Shown piece by piece: positions 1 through 8,128 of a DNA stretch of 64,000 bases. Under the pieces are notes generated by a model. That model did not search any database. It worked only from the letters and a program-made list of their open reading frames with translations, and was not told the DNA's origin. The stretch is from CBFHMJ01 sp965656875. GTDB lineage: Bacteria; Pseudomonadota; Gammaproteobacteria; Enterobacterales; Alteromonadaceae. A program made the translations under genes and the position numbers. Where the stretch lies: positions 62,001-126,000 of the forward strand of contig CBFHMJ010000016.1 in NCBI GenBank assembly GCA_965656875.1. Direction: 5' to 3'. Every line of letters begins with the position of its first letter. Position 1 is the stretch's first letter.

Positions 1-10
1 ATTTATACTA

Positions 11-616
11 ATGTCTACCGTGTTAATTCTTTATCCGAAGCTCTTTAATTGCTATTCGAAGTTCTCGAGAAAAGTTATGAGAATAACCTCGAGTCTTGGT
101 TCGGCTACATTGGTGTATCCAGACGACCCAAATGGTTTAATTGCAAAGCTCTGTGATGAAGCCCCAGAAAAAATGACTATCAAGGAGTCTGCCAGTTGGA
201 CCCCTAATGATATAACTCATGCCATTGTTTTCGACGATGGTGAAGAGTTCATAGAAGAAACAGCGCTATTAAAAGAAAACGGAAAACCATTAAGGATTAT
301 TGAAATTTCCATAACACGAGTTATAAACATCAAAACTGAGACGGATTACCAATCAGAGAAAAGTACACCAAGTTATGAGTATATCGGAAGGGGCTCCTAT
401 TGGGGAAACCCTTACTCTATGTATGAGGAAGGGGATGATCGTGAAGAAGTTATACGGAAATACAAATATGACTTTGATTATGAAAAATTCCCAAACAAAG
501 AAAAGTCTGAGGTATACAAGTTGGCAGGAAAACGCTTGGGCTGTTTTTGTAAACCGCAAGCATGTCACGGGGATGTTCTTGCAGACTATCTGAATTCATG
601 GGATGACGGAAAGTAA
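11..616 (+). CDS. DUF4326 domain protein, probable integron cassette gene
   Basis: A 201-residue protein whose C-terminal half carries the DUF4326 signature: GRGSYWGNP at residues 126-134 and GKRLGCFCKPQACHGD at 173-188, with paired Cys and a CHGD motif. The domain is widespread in phage and mobile DNA but its biochemical role is not established. The N-terminal 110 residues match no family I recognise. Only ten bases precede the ATG, so no ribosome binding site can be judged and the frame could extend to the left of the window. The gene ends directly at an attC site (619-671), the usual position of a cassette ORF relative to its recombination site, so I read it as a mobile gene cassette. Confident on the domain, unsure of function. 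Confidence 0.8.
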   Translation: MSTVLILYPKLFNCYSKFSRKVMRITSSLGSATLVYPDDPNGLIAKLCDEAPEKMTIKESASWTPNDITHAIVFDDGEEFIEETALLKENGKPLRIIEISITRVINIKTETDYQSEKSTPSYEYIGRGSYWGNPYSMYEEGDDREEVIRKYKYDFDYEKFPNKEKSEVYKLAGKRLGCFCKPQACHGDVLADYLNSWDDGK

Positions 617-618
617 GC

Positions 619-671
619 GCTTAACAAGGCGCTGCTGTCGGACAAATTTGCCGCAGAGCGCGGCGTTATGA
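619..671 (+). repeat. attC recombination site of an integron cassette
   Basis: The site runs from GCTTAAC (619-625, fits RYYYAAC) to GTTATGA (665-671, near GTTRRRY). Between them is an imperfect palindrome with all the parts of a folded attC. AAC (623-625) pairs with GTT (665-667), followed by an unpaired spacer. GCGCT (629-633) pairs with AGCGC (657-661), CTG (635-637) with CAG (654-656), and CGG (639-641) with CCG (651-653); the tip is CAAATTTG. Three bases on the left arm, G634, T638 and A642, stay unpaired. These extrahelical bases are the hallmark read by the integron integrase on the folded bottom strand. Orientation agrees with the upstream ORF being its cassette. Confidence 0.85.
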
Positions 672-689
672 GTCTTAGCGGAGAACTCT

Positions 690-983
690 ATGCATTACGT
701 CCGAATGAAAGAAATAGGGAAAGTTGCGATTCCTCGTGAAGGAACCCCAGAGTGGCAAATTTTACAAAAGCAAATTAAAGATAATGAGAACAATCCATTC
801 TTAAAAGAGTATTCGAAGAAAATAATCAACGAAGCCGTAGCCACTTGCGAAGTACAAAAGTTAAATGGAGCTGGCTTGCCAGCAGATACATTGTTACCTT
901 ATATCCCCGCTCGATTGAGCGAGGGTTTACGGCTCAAATTGCTAAGCCTCTTCACAAACTACCTATCACCAATACTCACCTAA
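690..983 (+). CDS. Hypothetical protein, 97 aa, next to attC
   Basis: A 97-residue ORF starting 19 bases after the attC site. A good ribosome binding site (GGAGA, about 680-684) sits upstream of the ATG at 690, supporting translation. The N-terminal 60 residues are charged and look globular (TPEWQ, NNPFLKEYSKK); the last 35 residues are less convincing, and a short inverted repeat lies in the DNA under them. I do not recognise a family. No second attC follows it. It is therefore either the last cassette of an array that has lost its own attC, or a truncated cassette whose 3' part has been replaced by flanking DNA. Confidence 0.5.
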   Translation: MHYVRMKEIGKVAIPREGTPEWQILQKQIKDNENNPFLKEYSKKIINEAVATCEVQKLNGAGLPADTLLPYIPARLSEGLRLKLLSLFTNYLSPILT

Positions 984-1504
984 AACACAGTTCTGTGTAC
1001 GCCAATATATTTACATCAAGATAATAAACAAACAGATCAGGTCAATTGAACATCTTTGTAGTCGTTAAACGTCCATTTTATTTGCTGTTTTGTTACATTT
1101 TTGTTGTCAGTGTGGTATCAATAACAATTGATGTACCAAGAAAAGTGCCTTAGGTTTAATAACAGGCACGGCTAAAAATAATAAGGTGCCATCATGACTA
1201 AAAACCGGGACGAGAAATGAACAAATTGCAGCCTGACTATATTAGGAAAATAACTAAATGGTGATTTAAATTAGTTATTTACTGATAAATAGTCTCCTAT
1301 TCTGTATCCCGGAAGCGAATGTATAATTCTGGTTGGTTTTAACTATAGAATCAGGCTTCACGTTTGTCTCATCTGTCTTCATGTCCCTTTAACTGTGATA
1401 CTCTACCCTTGTTCGGGCCTCAGATTAGTCCTGGATTGTGAGTAGGTGCATTTACGATTATTTTACATATGTGGTTAGCTCATATTTTTACAAGGTGATT
1501 TTGC
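984..1504. other. Intergenic region before the LysR gene
   Basis: About 520 bases without a convincing gene. It holds a small ACACAG-TT-CTGTGT hairpin (985-998) just after the preceding ORF, and an exact 9-base inverted repeat AATAACTAA/TTAGTTATT (1249-1257 and 1271-1279) with a 13-base spacer. The latter has no G+C-rich stem or T-tail, so it resembles a regulator site more than a terminator. The LysR ribosome binding site AAGGTG is at 1492-1497. No promoter stands out. Confidence 0.5.
1249..1279. promoter_or_regulatory. 9-bp inverted repeat, possible regulator site
   Basis: AATAACTAA and TTAGTTATT are perfect inverted copies separated by 13 bases, about 225 bases upstream of the LysR start. 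The arms are entirely A+T plus one C/G, so hairpin stability is low. Possible autoregulatory or foreign operator; no direct evidence. Confidence 0.25.
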
Positions 1505-2446
1505 ATGACAGAACGTAGTACGTTGCCACCCCTTAAGTCGCTCGTTGCAGCAGAGGCTGTCATCAGAAATAAAAGTGTTGCTAAAGCAGCAAATGAACTC
1601 AATTTGACACCATCAGCTATCAGCCAGCAACTCAGGGTGTTAGAAGGTGCGATGAAGCTTTCGCTGTTTAAGCGCTCAAAGGGGCGCGTTGATCTAAAAC
1701 CTGAATACGAAAACTATTTTAAAGAAATAACCCGGTCACTGGATATTATTCAGGCGGCTGGCAATCATCTTAAACGAGCACCGGTAAACATGACGCTAAC
1801 CGTGTCTGTTGTTCCATCATTTGCGTCGCTGTGTTTACTGCCGGTATTGCATGAATTCAGTGAGCATAATCCCAGCGTGCAATTGAATATTATCAGTAGC
1901 CTGGAGCTGGCGAACTTTGGCACGGATGATTTGGATTTATCGATTCGATACACGGCAGATACCAGCGATAAATCGCTGATCTTTGAGAAGTTGCGTGATG
2001 ATTATTTGTTTCCTTGTGCCAGTAAAACCTTGATTGAAAAAGCAGGCACCGATGAATTAGAACAGTTGAGTAATGATCATTTTTTATTAGATGATGTGTC
2101 TAAACCGCTGCTAAATATTAAACCTGGCTGGCACGACTGGCTACCCGCTGTCGGTGAAGAGAGCAGCAGGATTCTTGGCTTCAGTGACTATCAACATGTA
2201 GTACAGGCCGCGTTAAACGATCAGGGATTATTCATCGCACGCACCGGGGTGATGACTGAACCTGGCCTTAACGATGATTTTGTTGCATTATCAGATAAAT
2301 ATTTACGTTCCGGCGCATCTTTTTATCTGGTTCATTCGGCGCATATACCGCTTAAACATTCCACACGGTTGTTTAAAACCTGGTTACATAAGCGATTTGC
2401 AGATACGTCGGCCACGGCTGACCAATGGTTGCTAACGAATACTTGA
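1505..2446 (+). CDS. LysR-family transcriptional regulator
   Basis: A 313-residue LysR regulator of normal length. The winged helix-turn-helix occupies residues 7-66, with LAAxxA-like (VAKAANELN) and TPSAISQQLRVLE recognition-helix motifs resembling the GcvA/AmpR branch. The periplasmic-binding-protein-like effector domain follows (about 90-300). Translation starts at ATG 1505 behind AAGGTG (1492-1497), 7 bases away. The gene runs head-on into the porin end of the methylaspartate operon, and the two share a terminator hairpin at 2508-2545. It is the nearest regulator to that operon and may control it, but it is not divergent to the operon promoter as many LysR genes are, so the link is only positional. 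The effector is unknown. Confidence 0.85.
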   Translation: MTERSTLPPLKSLVAAEAVIRNKSVAKAANELNLTPSAISQQLRVLEGAMKLSLFKRSKGRVDLKPEYENYFKEITRSLDIIQAAGNHLKRAPVNMTLTVSVVPSFASLCLLPVLHEFSEHNPSVQLNIISSLELANFGTDDLDLSIRYTADTSDKSLIFEKLRDDYLFPCASKTLIEKAGTDELEQLSNDHFLLDDVSKPLLNIKPGWHDWLPAVGEESSRILGFSDYQHVVQAALNDQGLFIARTGVMTEPGLNDDFVALSDKYLRSGASFYLVHSAHIPLKHSTRLFKTWLHKRFADTSATADQWLLTNT

Positions 2447-2507
2447 ACAAGTAGTTGAAAGGAATTACCAAAAACGAAGAAAAAAGTAGCAAGAAAACCT
2501 GGGAGGT

Positions 2508-2545
2508 GCCGGCCTCGAATAAAAGGATAGTTATTCGACGCCGGC
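2508..2545. terminator. Convergent terminator hairpin
   Basis: GCCGGC (2508-2513) and GCCGGC (2540-2545, self-complementary) frame a second stem CGAATAA/TTATTCG, separated by two mismatched bases and an 8-base loop. On the plus strand it is followed by AATTTTAT, giving a plausible terminator for the LysR gene. On the other strand no T-run follows, but the hairpin still sits right after the porin stop, so it may serve both genes. Confidence 0.7.
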
Positions 2546-2563
2546 AATTTTATCGGTGAGTGT

Positions 2564-3517
2564 TTAATCATTAAACGGTGTTTCTTCGAAATTATATTTG
2601 AATCCCAATGACAACAAACTGCCTTTGTCTTTAGGTTCAATACCATCTCTGTCGCTGTAAAGAATATAAACTTGCGTTCGTTTTGAGAACGTCCATTCAA
2701 GTCCTACCGTCTTAAACTTTCCTTCTTTGATTATTTCATCAGAATTTTGATATTGCAGTTTCAGCGCTAATTTTTCGTTGAAGCTGTATTTCGCACTGAA
2801 CATATGGCCCCACTCTACTCTGCCTGTCTCGGTAGAACGGGAGCGTTGAATCAGTGATCCCATATATATCGGGCCGGTTTCATAACTATTGACCTGACGT
2901 AATACATCGTAATCAAAAATGTCCCGGTCAAATGCGATAGCGCCAAAATAATTATCGGTTTGATATTTCAACGCAAACGATTGCCCTTTGTCATGCTTGG
3001 CATGATCCGGGTTATCGACCCATCCGAGATCGACTGACCAGTTGTTCCAGCTGGAGGAGCGGAAAAGTAAAATATCTGATACCCGGTTTTCACCGCGAAT
3101 CAGTGGCCAGAGCTGAACATCGGTATCGGTAAATAAATCAATCCAGTCCTGGGACCATTTCATCGGTGTGTCATGTCGTCCCATCAGTAACCGACCATAG
3201 GGACTGTCTACGCCAATCCAGGTATTTCGCGTGCTGAAATGTTTACCTGGCGCTCGGTTAGTATTGAAATCAACCGCAGATTCCAATTGTGTGACGAAGG
3301 CATAGTCTTCGTTAATGGGTTGACTGAACAGAATGCCTACTCGCGAGCCGTTACTCTGAAGGTAGGTATTCTCATTGATTTGTTCGTTGTCCACACTTTG
3401 AAGCGAGATATCAAAAATGCCGTAAAACGTTGTCGTTAATTCGTTTGCCAACAATTGATTAGAAAAAAATAACAGAAAAAAAAGAGTAAAAAGGTAGCGC
3501 ATTTTTATTATTATCAT
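2564..3517 (-). CDS. Outer-membrane porin (Gram-negative porin family)
   Basis: A beta-barrel porin of about 317 residues. It starts with a signal peptide (MRYLFTLFFLLFF...LLANE) and continues as alternating short beta strands (YGIFDISLQS, RNTWIGVDSPYGRLLMGRHDTP, FALKYQTDNYFG) ending in a C-terminal strand near GFKYNFEE. The stretch GVDSPYGRLLMGRHDTP is typical of the general porin (Porin_4) family. The start is either ATG 3517 or ATG 3502; I use 3517 because a GGAA lies just upstream, but 3502 starts exactly at the signal peptide. It is the last gene of the operon, 45 bases after the oxygenase gene. A pathway-linked porin suggests movement of the operon's small product or substrate across the outer membrane (inference). 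Confidence 0.8.
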   Translation of the reverse strand: MIIIKMRYLFTLFFLLFFSNQLLANELTTTFYGIFDISLQSVDNEQINENTYLQSNGSRVGILFSQPINEDYAFVTQLESAVDFNTNRAPGKHFSTRNTWIGVDSPYGRLLMGRHDTPMKWSQDWIDLFTDTDVQLWPLIRGENRVSDILLFRSSSWNNWSVDLGWVDNPDHAKHDKGQSFALKYQTDNYFGAIAFDRDIFDYDVLRQVNSYETGPIYMGSLIQRSRSTETGRVEWGHMFSAKYSFNEKLALKLQYQNSDEIIKEGKFKTVGLEWTFSKRTQVYILYSDRDGIEPKDKGSLLSLGFKYNFEETPFND

Positions 3518-3592
3518 CCAAATTCCATAGCCGACATAAACGAGCAAAGGGACTAAAAGCCCCTTTGATGTTTATGAGTTAACTTCACATGC

Positions 3593-4612
3593 CTATGCGT
3601 AGCGTCTGTAGTCACTTCCCATCTTGTGTCGCATTGACCATAAGTCGGTTCTGATATTTGCACGCATTAACCAGCGTTCATTTTCGCCACCAGTTGGTTC
3701 AAATTCAGTCCGGGCATGTACACCTTTTCGGTTGTTGATCAATAATGCCTGACCTTGTTTCAGTTTTATACCCTTAAACACGCCTTCAGTGTCACAGACT
3801 CGATATACCTTGTTCAGTAACGCCTGATCTTCGTCGTTCAGGGCTTTAACGCCGTTCGCGCCTAACGAAAATTCCGGGAATTGATCGCCACCGTCTAAAA
3901 TGGGTTGAGGCTCTGACCATTTCACACCATCTTCAGACATCAGTCGTGAATAGTTAGACGGCGAAGCCATAACGAAACGAGGCTCTTTCAGTCGCTGTAA
4001 TTCTTCTGCAGTGAACTGATCCAGTACATCACGGCCATCCACATAGCGGGTTTCAGCCACACCACCCGGATCAGGACGAACACACACCAGAATCAGGAAG
4101 TCAGGATTGAATCGGTTGTAAAGCAGACTGTCGTCATACACCATGTCGTTGTGATAGTTGAGAAAAACTTTACTCCCCTGGTTTGACTGGGTGTACTCAC
4201 CGCCAGGCATTGGCACAACATTGTGTATTAGCTGATTGTCCTTTTCCCATTTGTAACCAATTGGCTCACCTAACAGGTTGGCCAGCCCCATCGTCACCGC
4301 CTCTGCAACAAATTCAGGTCGGTTATCTTCGACGTGTCCGGTCACTGGTGTTGGCGGCAGATCACCGACAGGAAGATTTTCAAGGATGATGAAGCCCGGG
4401 GCAGCCGGGTCACGAGCAAACTTTTTAATGGTTGTCAGTAATTCAACCGGAATATGGCTGTAAAACGTTTTGGTCGCCAATGCCATATGCGTTTCATGAT
4501 CATCATAAGGCGAATTAATAGCAGCCAGATCGGTTAATAATTGCTGACGAGTAGCATCACTTAAAACAAAGTGTTGTTCGTTAATTTCTTCTTTTAATGC
4601 GGTCATATTCAT
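3593..4612 (-). CDS. 2-oxoglutarate/Fe(II) oxygenase, clavaminate synthase/TauD-like
   Basis: A 339-residue oxygenase of the clavaminate synthase-like/TauD superfamily, similar in layout to amino-acid beta-hydroxylases such as VioC and AsnO. The iron triad is visible as H154-x-D156 (NYHND) and a distal His299 (KGVHAR), with Arg317 (LMRANI) in the place that binds 2-oxoglutarate. Most VioC/AsnO enzymes have HxE; here it is HxD. A start at ATG 4612 is preferred because AAGGAAG lies 8 bases upstream; the ATG at 4633 has none. It follows the glutamate mutase gene closely and probably hydroxylates or desaturates the amino acid made by the operon. The exact substrate cannot be read from sequence; free 3-methylaspartate or a derivative is the natural guess. 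Confidence 0.8.
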   Translation of the reverse strand: MNMTALKEEINEQHFVLSDATRQQLLTDLAAINSPYDDHETHMALATKTFYSHIPVELLTTIKKFARDPAAPGFIILENLPVGDLPPTPVTGHVEDNRPEFVAEAVTMGLANLLGEPIGYKWEKDNQLIHNVVPMPGGEYTQSNQGSKVFLNYHNDMVYDDSLLYNRFNPDFLILVCVRPDPGGVAETRYVDGRDVLDQFTAEELQRLKEPRFVMASPSNYSRLMSEDGVKWSEPQPILDGGDQFPEFSLGANGVKALNDEDQALLNKVYRVCDTEGVFKGIKLKQGQALLINNRKGVHARTEFEPTGGENERWLMRANIRTDLWSMRHKMGSDYRRYA

Positions 4613-4635
4613 AGTTACGTCTTCCTTAAGCATGC

Positions 4636-5985
4636 TTAGTAATGCTTACTGAAATACACAATGTCTTCTCTGATTTTTTCGTGGCTGGGAACGCCACTTG
4701 CTCTGATAGCGGATAGTTTTTTCTGGTGATACTGCTTGACCGACTCTGGTACATTTAAACCGCCAAAGTCATAAATCCGGATAAAACCATCTTCATCGCG
4801 CATTGGTACAACGGCCGATTTAGCACCTCGGGATGCACTGAACGGAACATCCAGTAAGCCTCGGTCAAATGCGCTGACAATACCTTGCAACAGGTTCGGT
4901 TCATGAAGTGCGGTCTCAATTTGAGCGCGAACTTCAGCTTCGATGATTTCCATTTCTTGCTGTACTAATTCAGATTCCGGGAGCAAACAGTCCAGAATAG
5001 GGCTACGTGCTGCACTGGCCGTTAAAATACCTTCTGCATTAACATAAGCCGTCGGCACGCCCAGTGCTTCCTGGTGTGATTTACTAATCATCTTCACTGC
5101 ACCGCCTCGGCGTGCAACCAGAGAGCCCAGTAGAATTAAGGCATCAGCATGTTCACGCATTTGTGGGAATACACCCATAAATTCGTGAAAAATTGGAAAT
5201 ATTGAGGCATCAGATGGTAAAAACTCATGGGCCAGCTTGGTGAGTGTCCGAAGTGCTGCTATGTCCTGAATTGGGTGGCCACTCTGGCAAATTGCCAGAG
5301 AAAGACTCTTAACACCCTGTTCAGCAGCCAACATAGCCTCAAGTAGTGCGCAAGCAATCCCAATTGAAGGTGGCATCAATACCGCGGTCATCGTGCCGAA
5401 AAACTCCCGGTCGATGATTACTCCTTGTTTTGCTAATTCACCACATAATGCATCGGTTTCTTGCCAGTAGGTCAATGAATCAATGAGTTTTACATCGCGA
5501 CAATAAGGGATGTTATATCCCAGACCGCCGCCTTCGTAAGAACTGAAACCAGCTGCAACCGCCGTTTCAAACAGTAAACGTCCATCCGGTGAACCGTGAC
5601 GCACCTCAATGGGTACTTCACATTTATCAATCAGTTCACGGGCTTTTTCCCAACCATGATTAATCAGGGGGTATCCGTTTAAATTTTCAGGTGCTTGTTT
5701 AATAACGTCTGCTACTTTATCCAGACGAAGTAACCGTGTATGTGCGTCTACCGTTACCGATAGCAAGTCAGGTTTACTTCTTGACCAGATAATACGGTGT
5801 AACTCAAGCATTGCTTCGTGTCGACCTACGCCACACCGTGGTTGGATCAACATCCGGTTGCTATCCTGCGCCGCTTTTAGCGTTTTCCAGGCATTCGGAC
5901 GAGCCTTGAGGTTTTCAATCACCTCTTTCTCATCAGGCTTTTGCATGCCCTGTTGTTCACAATATGCGGGTAACAGATTAAACAT
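4636..5985 (-). CDS. glmE: Glutamate mutase (methylaspartate mutase) E subunit
   Basis: A 449-residue protein matching the large catalytic subunit of B12-dependent glutamate mutase, which rearranges L-glutamate to threo-3-methyl-L-aspartate by a radical mechanism. Conserved stretches are PRCGVGRHEAM, LSVTVDAHTRLLRL, INHGWEKARELI, VRHGSPDGRLLFE, SYEGGGLGYNIPY and LLAAEQGVKSLSL, in the family order. Start ATG 5985 has GAGGTGA just upstream; an in-frame GTG nine bases earlier is less likely. It lies between the kinase gene (11-base gap) and the oxygenase gene. Natural-product pathways (friulimicin, vicenistatin) use the same two subunits as separate proteins. Together with the S subunit at 8121-8531 it should form the alpha2-beta2 mutase, although the S subunit is divergent. 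Confidence 0.9.
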   Translation of the reverse strand: MFNLLPAYCEQQGMQKPDEKEVIENLKARPNAWKTLKAAQDSNRMLIQPRCGVGRHEAMLELHRIIWSRSKPDLLSVTVDAHTRLLRLDKVADVIKQAPENLNGYPLINHGWEKARELIDKCEVPIEVRHGSPDGRLLFETAVAAGFSSYEGGGLGYNIPYCRDVKLIDSLTYWQETDALCGELAKQGVIIDREFFGTMTAVLMPPSIGIACALLEAMLAAEQGVKSLSLAICQSGHPIQDIAALRTLTKLAHEFLPSDASIFPIFHEFMGVFPQMREHADALILLGSLVARRGGAVKMISKSHQEALGVPTAYVNAEGILTASAARSPILDCLLPESELVQQEMEIIEAEVRAQIETALHEPNLLQGIVSAFDRGLLDVPFSASRGAKSAVVPMRDEDGFIRIYDFGGLNVPESVKQYHQKKLSAIRASGVPSHEKIREDIVYFSKHY

Positions 5986-5996
5986 GGATATCACCT

Positions 5997-7115
5997 CTAT
6001 GGAGTTACATATTCCTGATGTAATGCTGTAACAGCATCGTTTAGCTCATCCGGCTGCACAAAACGGCTTTCTTTCACCTCAGTACCGGAAACTGCATGAA
6101 CCATGGTAACGCCCTGCACATTTAAGTTAGCTTCAGGCAATTTTTCTTGTAACCAGGCCCCATAATTTGAATATGCAATTGGGATTAGTACTTGTTCAGG
6201 TGACAGAACGGACAGATTGCAAGCGGTGAAGTACGTGACATTAATGTCGGTCAAGGCGGCTTCAATCGCGGGCAAGTCAGATGATAAACAGGAAATTAAC
6301 TGGGCTTTTTTATCCGAAACAATAATAACGCCAGGCGCGTAATTACCGATTCTTGTGCCTTCACCAAATGGTGGTTTATTAAGTTTGCATACAACATCTA
6401 CATTTGCTTCCTGCGCGGAACGCACAGAAACGGGATGCAATACTTTGGCACCAAGATTGGCGGCGGTAATCACAGTGTCGTAATCAATTTGTTGATAAGG
6501 TTTTGCTTCAGCAAGAACATTAGGGTCCGCACTGAACACGCTATCAACATCAGAATGAATAGCCGCTTCATCAGCGTCGCTGGCAATGGCTGTAAGCACA
6601 CACGACAAGTCAGAACTGTTTTTGCCTAACCATCTAAGTTGATTGTCAAAAGCGCCCTGACCGCCGGGTAAAATACAGACATCCACTTGCTGCAATACAT
6701 CAAGAATTGCATTGGCATCAATGTTTGTCGCTGGAGAACCTGCAATACCATCAACTGTATGAATGCCATTCTCAAGACCACTGAGTACCCGGTTTTTAAC
6801 GCCTTTGCCGTGCAATGCGTGTTGCAGTAACAAGGCACCGACCAGATCTGACGCCATGACCAGGCCATCTTGCGCCGGGCTTAATGCTGCATCAGATATT
6901 TCGGCAGCCATATCTTGAAACTGATCCGTTAATCCGGATGGTGCGGAACAAAAAACAACTTGTTTAACACCCTGCTCAAGGCTATTAATCAACTCACCGG
7001 CAATATTGTCTACATTACTGAGTGGTTTGAATGATGAGCCGCCAAACTTCCGGAATTCCACCGGAAATTTGGGCGTAGCATCAGGTTTTTTGAACTTAAT
7101 CGCAGCCTGAGACAT
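5997..7115 (-). CDS. Aspartate kinase paralogue, ACT region degenerate
   Basis: A 372-residue amino-acid kinase of the aspartokinase family, forming an acyl phosphate on the side-chain carboxylate. Visible family motifs are FRKFGGSSF near the N terminus, SAPSGLTDQ, and the long block around HSDVDSVFSADPNV and AANLGAKVLHPVSV that lines the active site. The usual GRGGSDTTA loop reads GKNSSDLSC, and the C-terminal part after residue 270 is too short and diverged for a normal ACT pair, so feedback inhibition by lysine or threonine is unlikely. The start is ATG 7115, overlapping the stop of the dehydrogenase gene as TAATG, with GAGAGAGG upstream. Sitting between mutase and dehydrogenase genes, it probably acts on 3-methylaspartate rather than aspartate (inference). 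Confidence 0.82.
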   Translation of the reverse strand: MSQAAIKFKKPDATPKFPVEFRKFGGSSFKPLSNVDNIAGELINSLEQGVKQVVFCSAPSGLTDQFQDMAAEISDAALSPAQDGLVMASDLVGALLLQHALHGKGVKNRVLSGLENGIHTVDGIAGSPATNIDANAILDVLQQVDVCILPGGQGAFDNQLRWLGKNSSDLSCVLTAIASDADEAAIHSDVDSVFSADPNVLAEAKPYQQIDYDTVITAANLGAKVLHPVSVRSAQEANVDVVCKLNKPPFGEGTRIGNYAPGVIIVSDKKAQLISCLSSDLPAIEAALTDINVTYFTACNLSVLSPEQVLIPIAYSNYGAWLQEKLPEANLNVQGVTMVHAVSGTEVKESRFVQPDELNDAVTALHQEYVTP

Positions 7116-8128
7116 TAGATCCAACCTCTCTCACGCATACCTTCAGCGATCTGTACGGCATTAAGCGCGGCACCAATCAACAGGTTGTCTGATACAACCC
7201 ATAGTAATAAGGTGTACGGGTCTTCATCATCAATACGTAGGCGGCCAACGTGAACCAGGTGAGATCCAGAAACTTCAACAGGTTGCGGGTAGCTGTCTGG
7301 CCCTTTTCCTGTGTGAACTTTAAACTCTGGAGCCGCTTCAAGGCTGCTGATGACGCGATCCATATCGACTTCATTCTCAAAACGTAGTGTTACCGCTTCA
7401 GAGTGACAGTTAACGACAGGAACACGCACACACGTTGTTAGTACTTTGATGCCAGGACGGTCCAGGATCTTACGGCTTTCCTGACGCATTTTAAGTTCTT
7501 CAACGGTTGAGCCAGAATCAAGGTCAGCATCAATGCGTGGGATCAGGTTAAAAGCGATACCGCGTTCGAAAGTCTTCGGCTCAAAAGCTTCATCACTTAA
7601 CTCTGTACGGCTACCATCAATTAACTCTGAAATCCCAGCTTTACCAGCGCCAGAAACCGCTTGATAAGTACTAACGATTGCTTCTTTCAAACCAAACTCG
7701 TTGTCCAGTGGCTGTAACGCACGAACTAGAGGAATGGTTGAACAGTTTGGATTAGCAATGATTTTGCTCTCAGGAATACCTTGTAGATGGTTCAGGTTTA
7801 CCTGTGGAACAACCAGTGGCACATCATCACGCATACGGAATACGTTGGTGTTATCAATGACCAGACAACCGGCATCCGCTGCTTTCTGTGCATATTCAAC
7901 CGTTGCTTCAGTACCAGCAGTGAAAAATGCGATATCAAACTGACTAAAGTCAGCTTTGCTGGTCGGTAAAATTGGGTATTTCACGCCTTCGTATTCGAAG
8001 AAACGTCCTTCTTTTTCCGAAGCGAACAATTCGATGGTGTCGTGTTCAAAGTTGCGCTCTTTAAGCAACGTGAACATTCTTTCACCGACTACACCACTAC
8101 CACCGATGATTGCGATACGCTTAAGCAT
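7115..8128 (-). CDS. Aspartate-semialdehyde dehydrogenase paralogue
   Basis: A 337-residue protein of normal length for bacterial aspartate-semialdehyde dehydrogenase, the NADPH-dependent reduction of beta-aspartyl phosphate to the semialdehyde. It has the Rossmann start IAIIGGSGVVGERM, the catalytic Cys129 in NPNCSTIPLV, the QAVSGAGKAG loop and the substrate region with RVPVVNCHSEAV. Start ATG 8128 is set by a strong GGAGGTG; the start codon overlaps the end of the GlmS-like gene (ATGCTTAA), so the two are translationally coupled. Placed after a glutamate mutase and an aspartokinase paralogue, its probable substrate is 3-methylaspartyl phosphate and its product 3-methylaspartate semialdehyde. 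A role in ordinary lysine/threonine biosynthesis is less likely because no other gene of that route is nearby. Confidence 0.88.
   Translation of the reverse strand: MLKRIAIIGGSGVVGERMFTLLKERNFEHDTIELFASEKEGRFFEYEGVKYPILPTSKADFSQFDIAFFTAGTEATVEYAQKAADAGCLVIDNTNVFRMRDDVPLVVPQVNLNHLQGIPESKIIANPNCSTIPLVRALQPLDNEFGLKEAIVSTYQAVSGAGKAGISELIDGSRTELSDEAFEPKTFERGIAFNLIPRIDADLDSGSTVEELKMRQESRKILDRPGIKVLTTCVRVPVVNCHSEAVTLRFENEVDMDRVISSLEAAPEFKVHTGKGPDSYPQPVEVSGSHLVHVGRLRIDDEDPYTLLLWVVSDNLLIGAALNAVQIAEGMRERGWI

Noticed and set aside
985..998. ACACAG-TT-CTGTGT hairpin as a second attC
   Set aside because: Lacks core AAC/GTT boxes and extrahelical bases; just a small hairpin.
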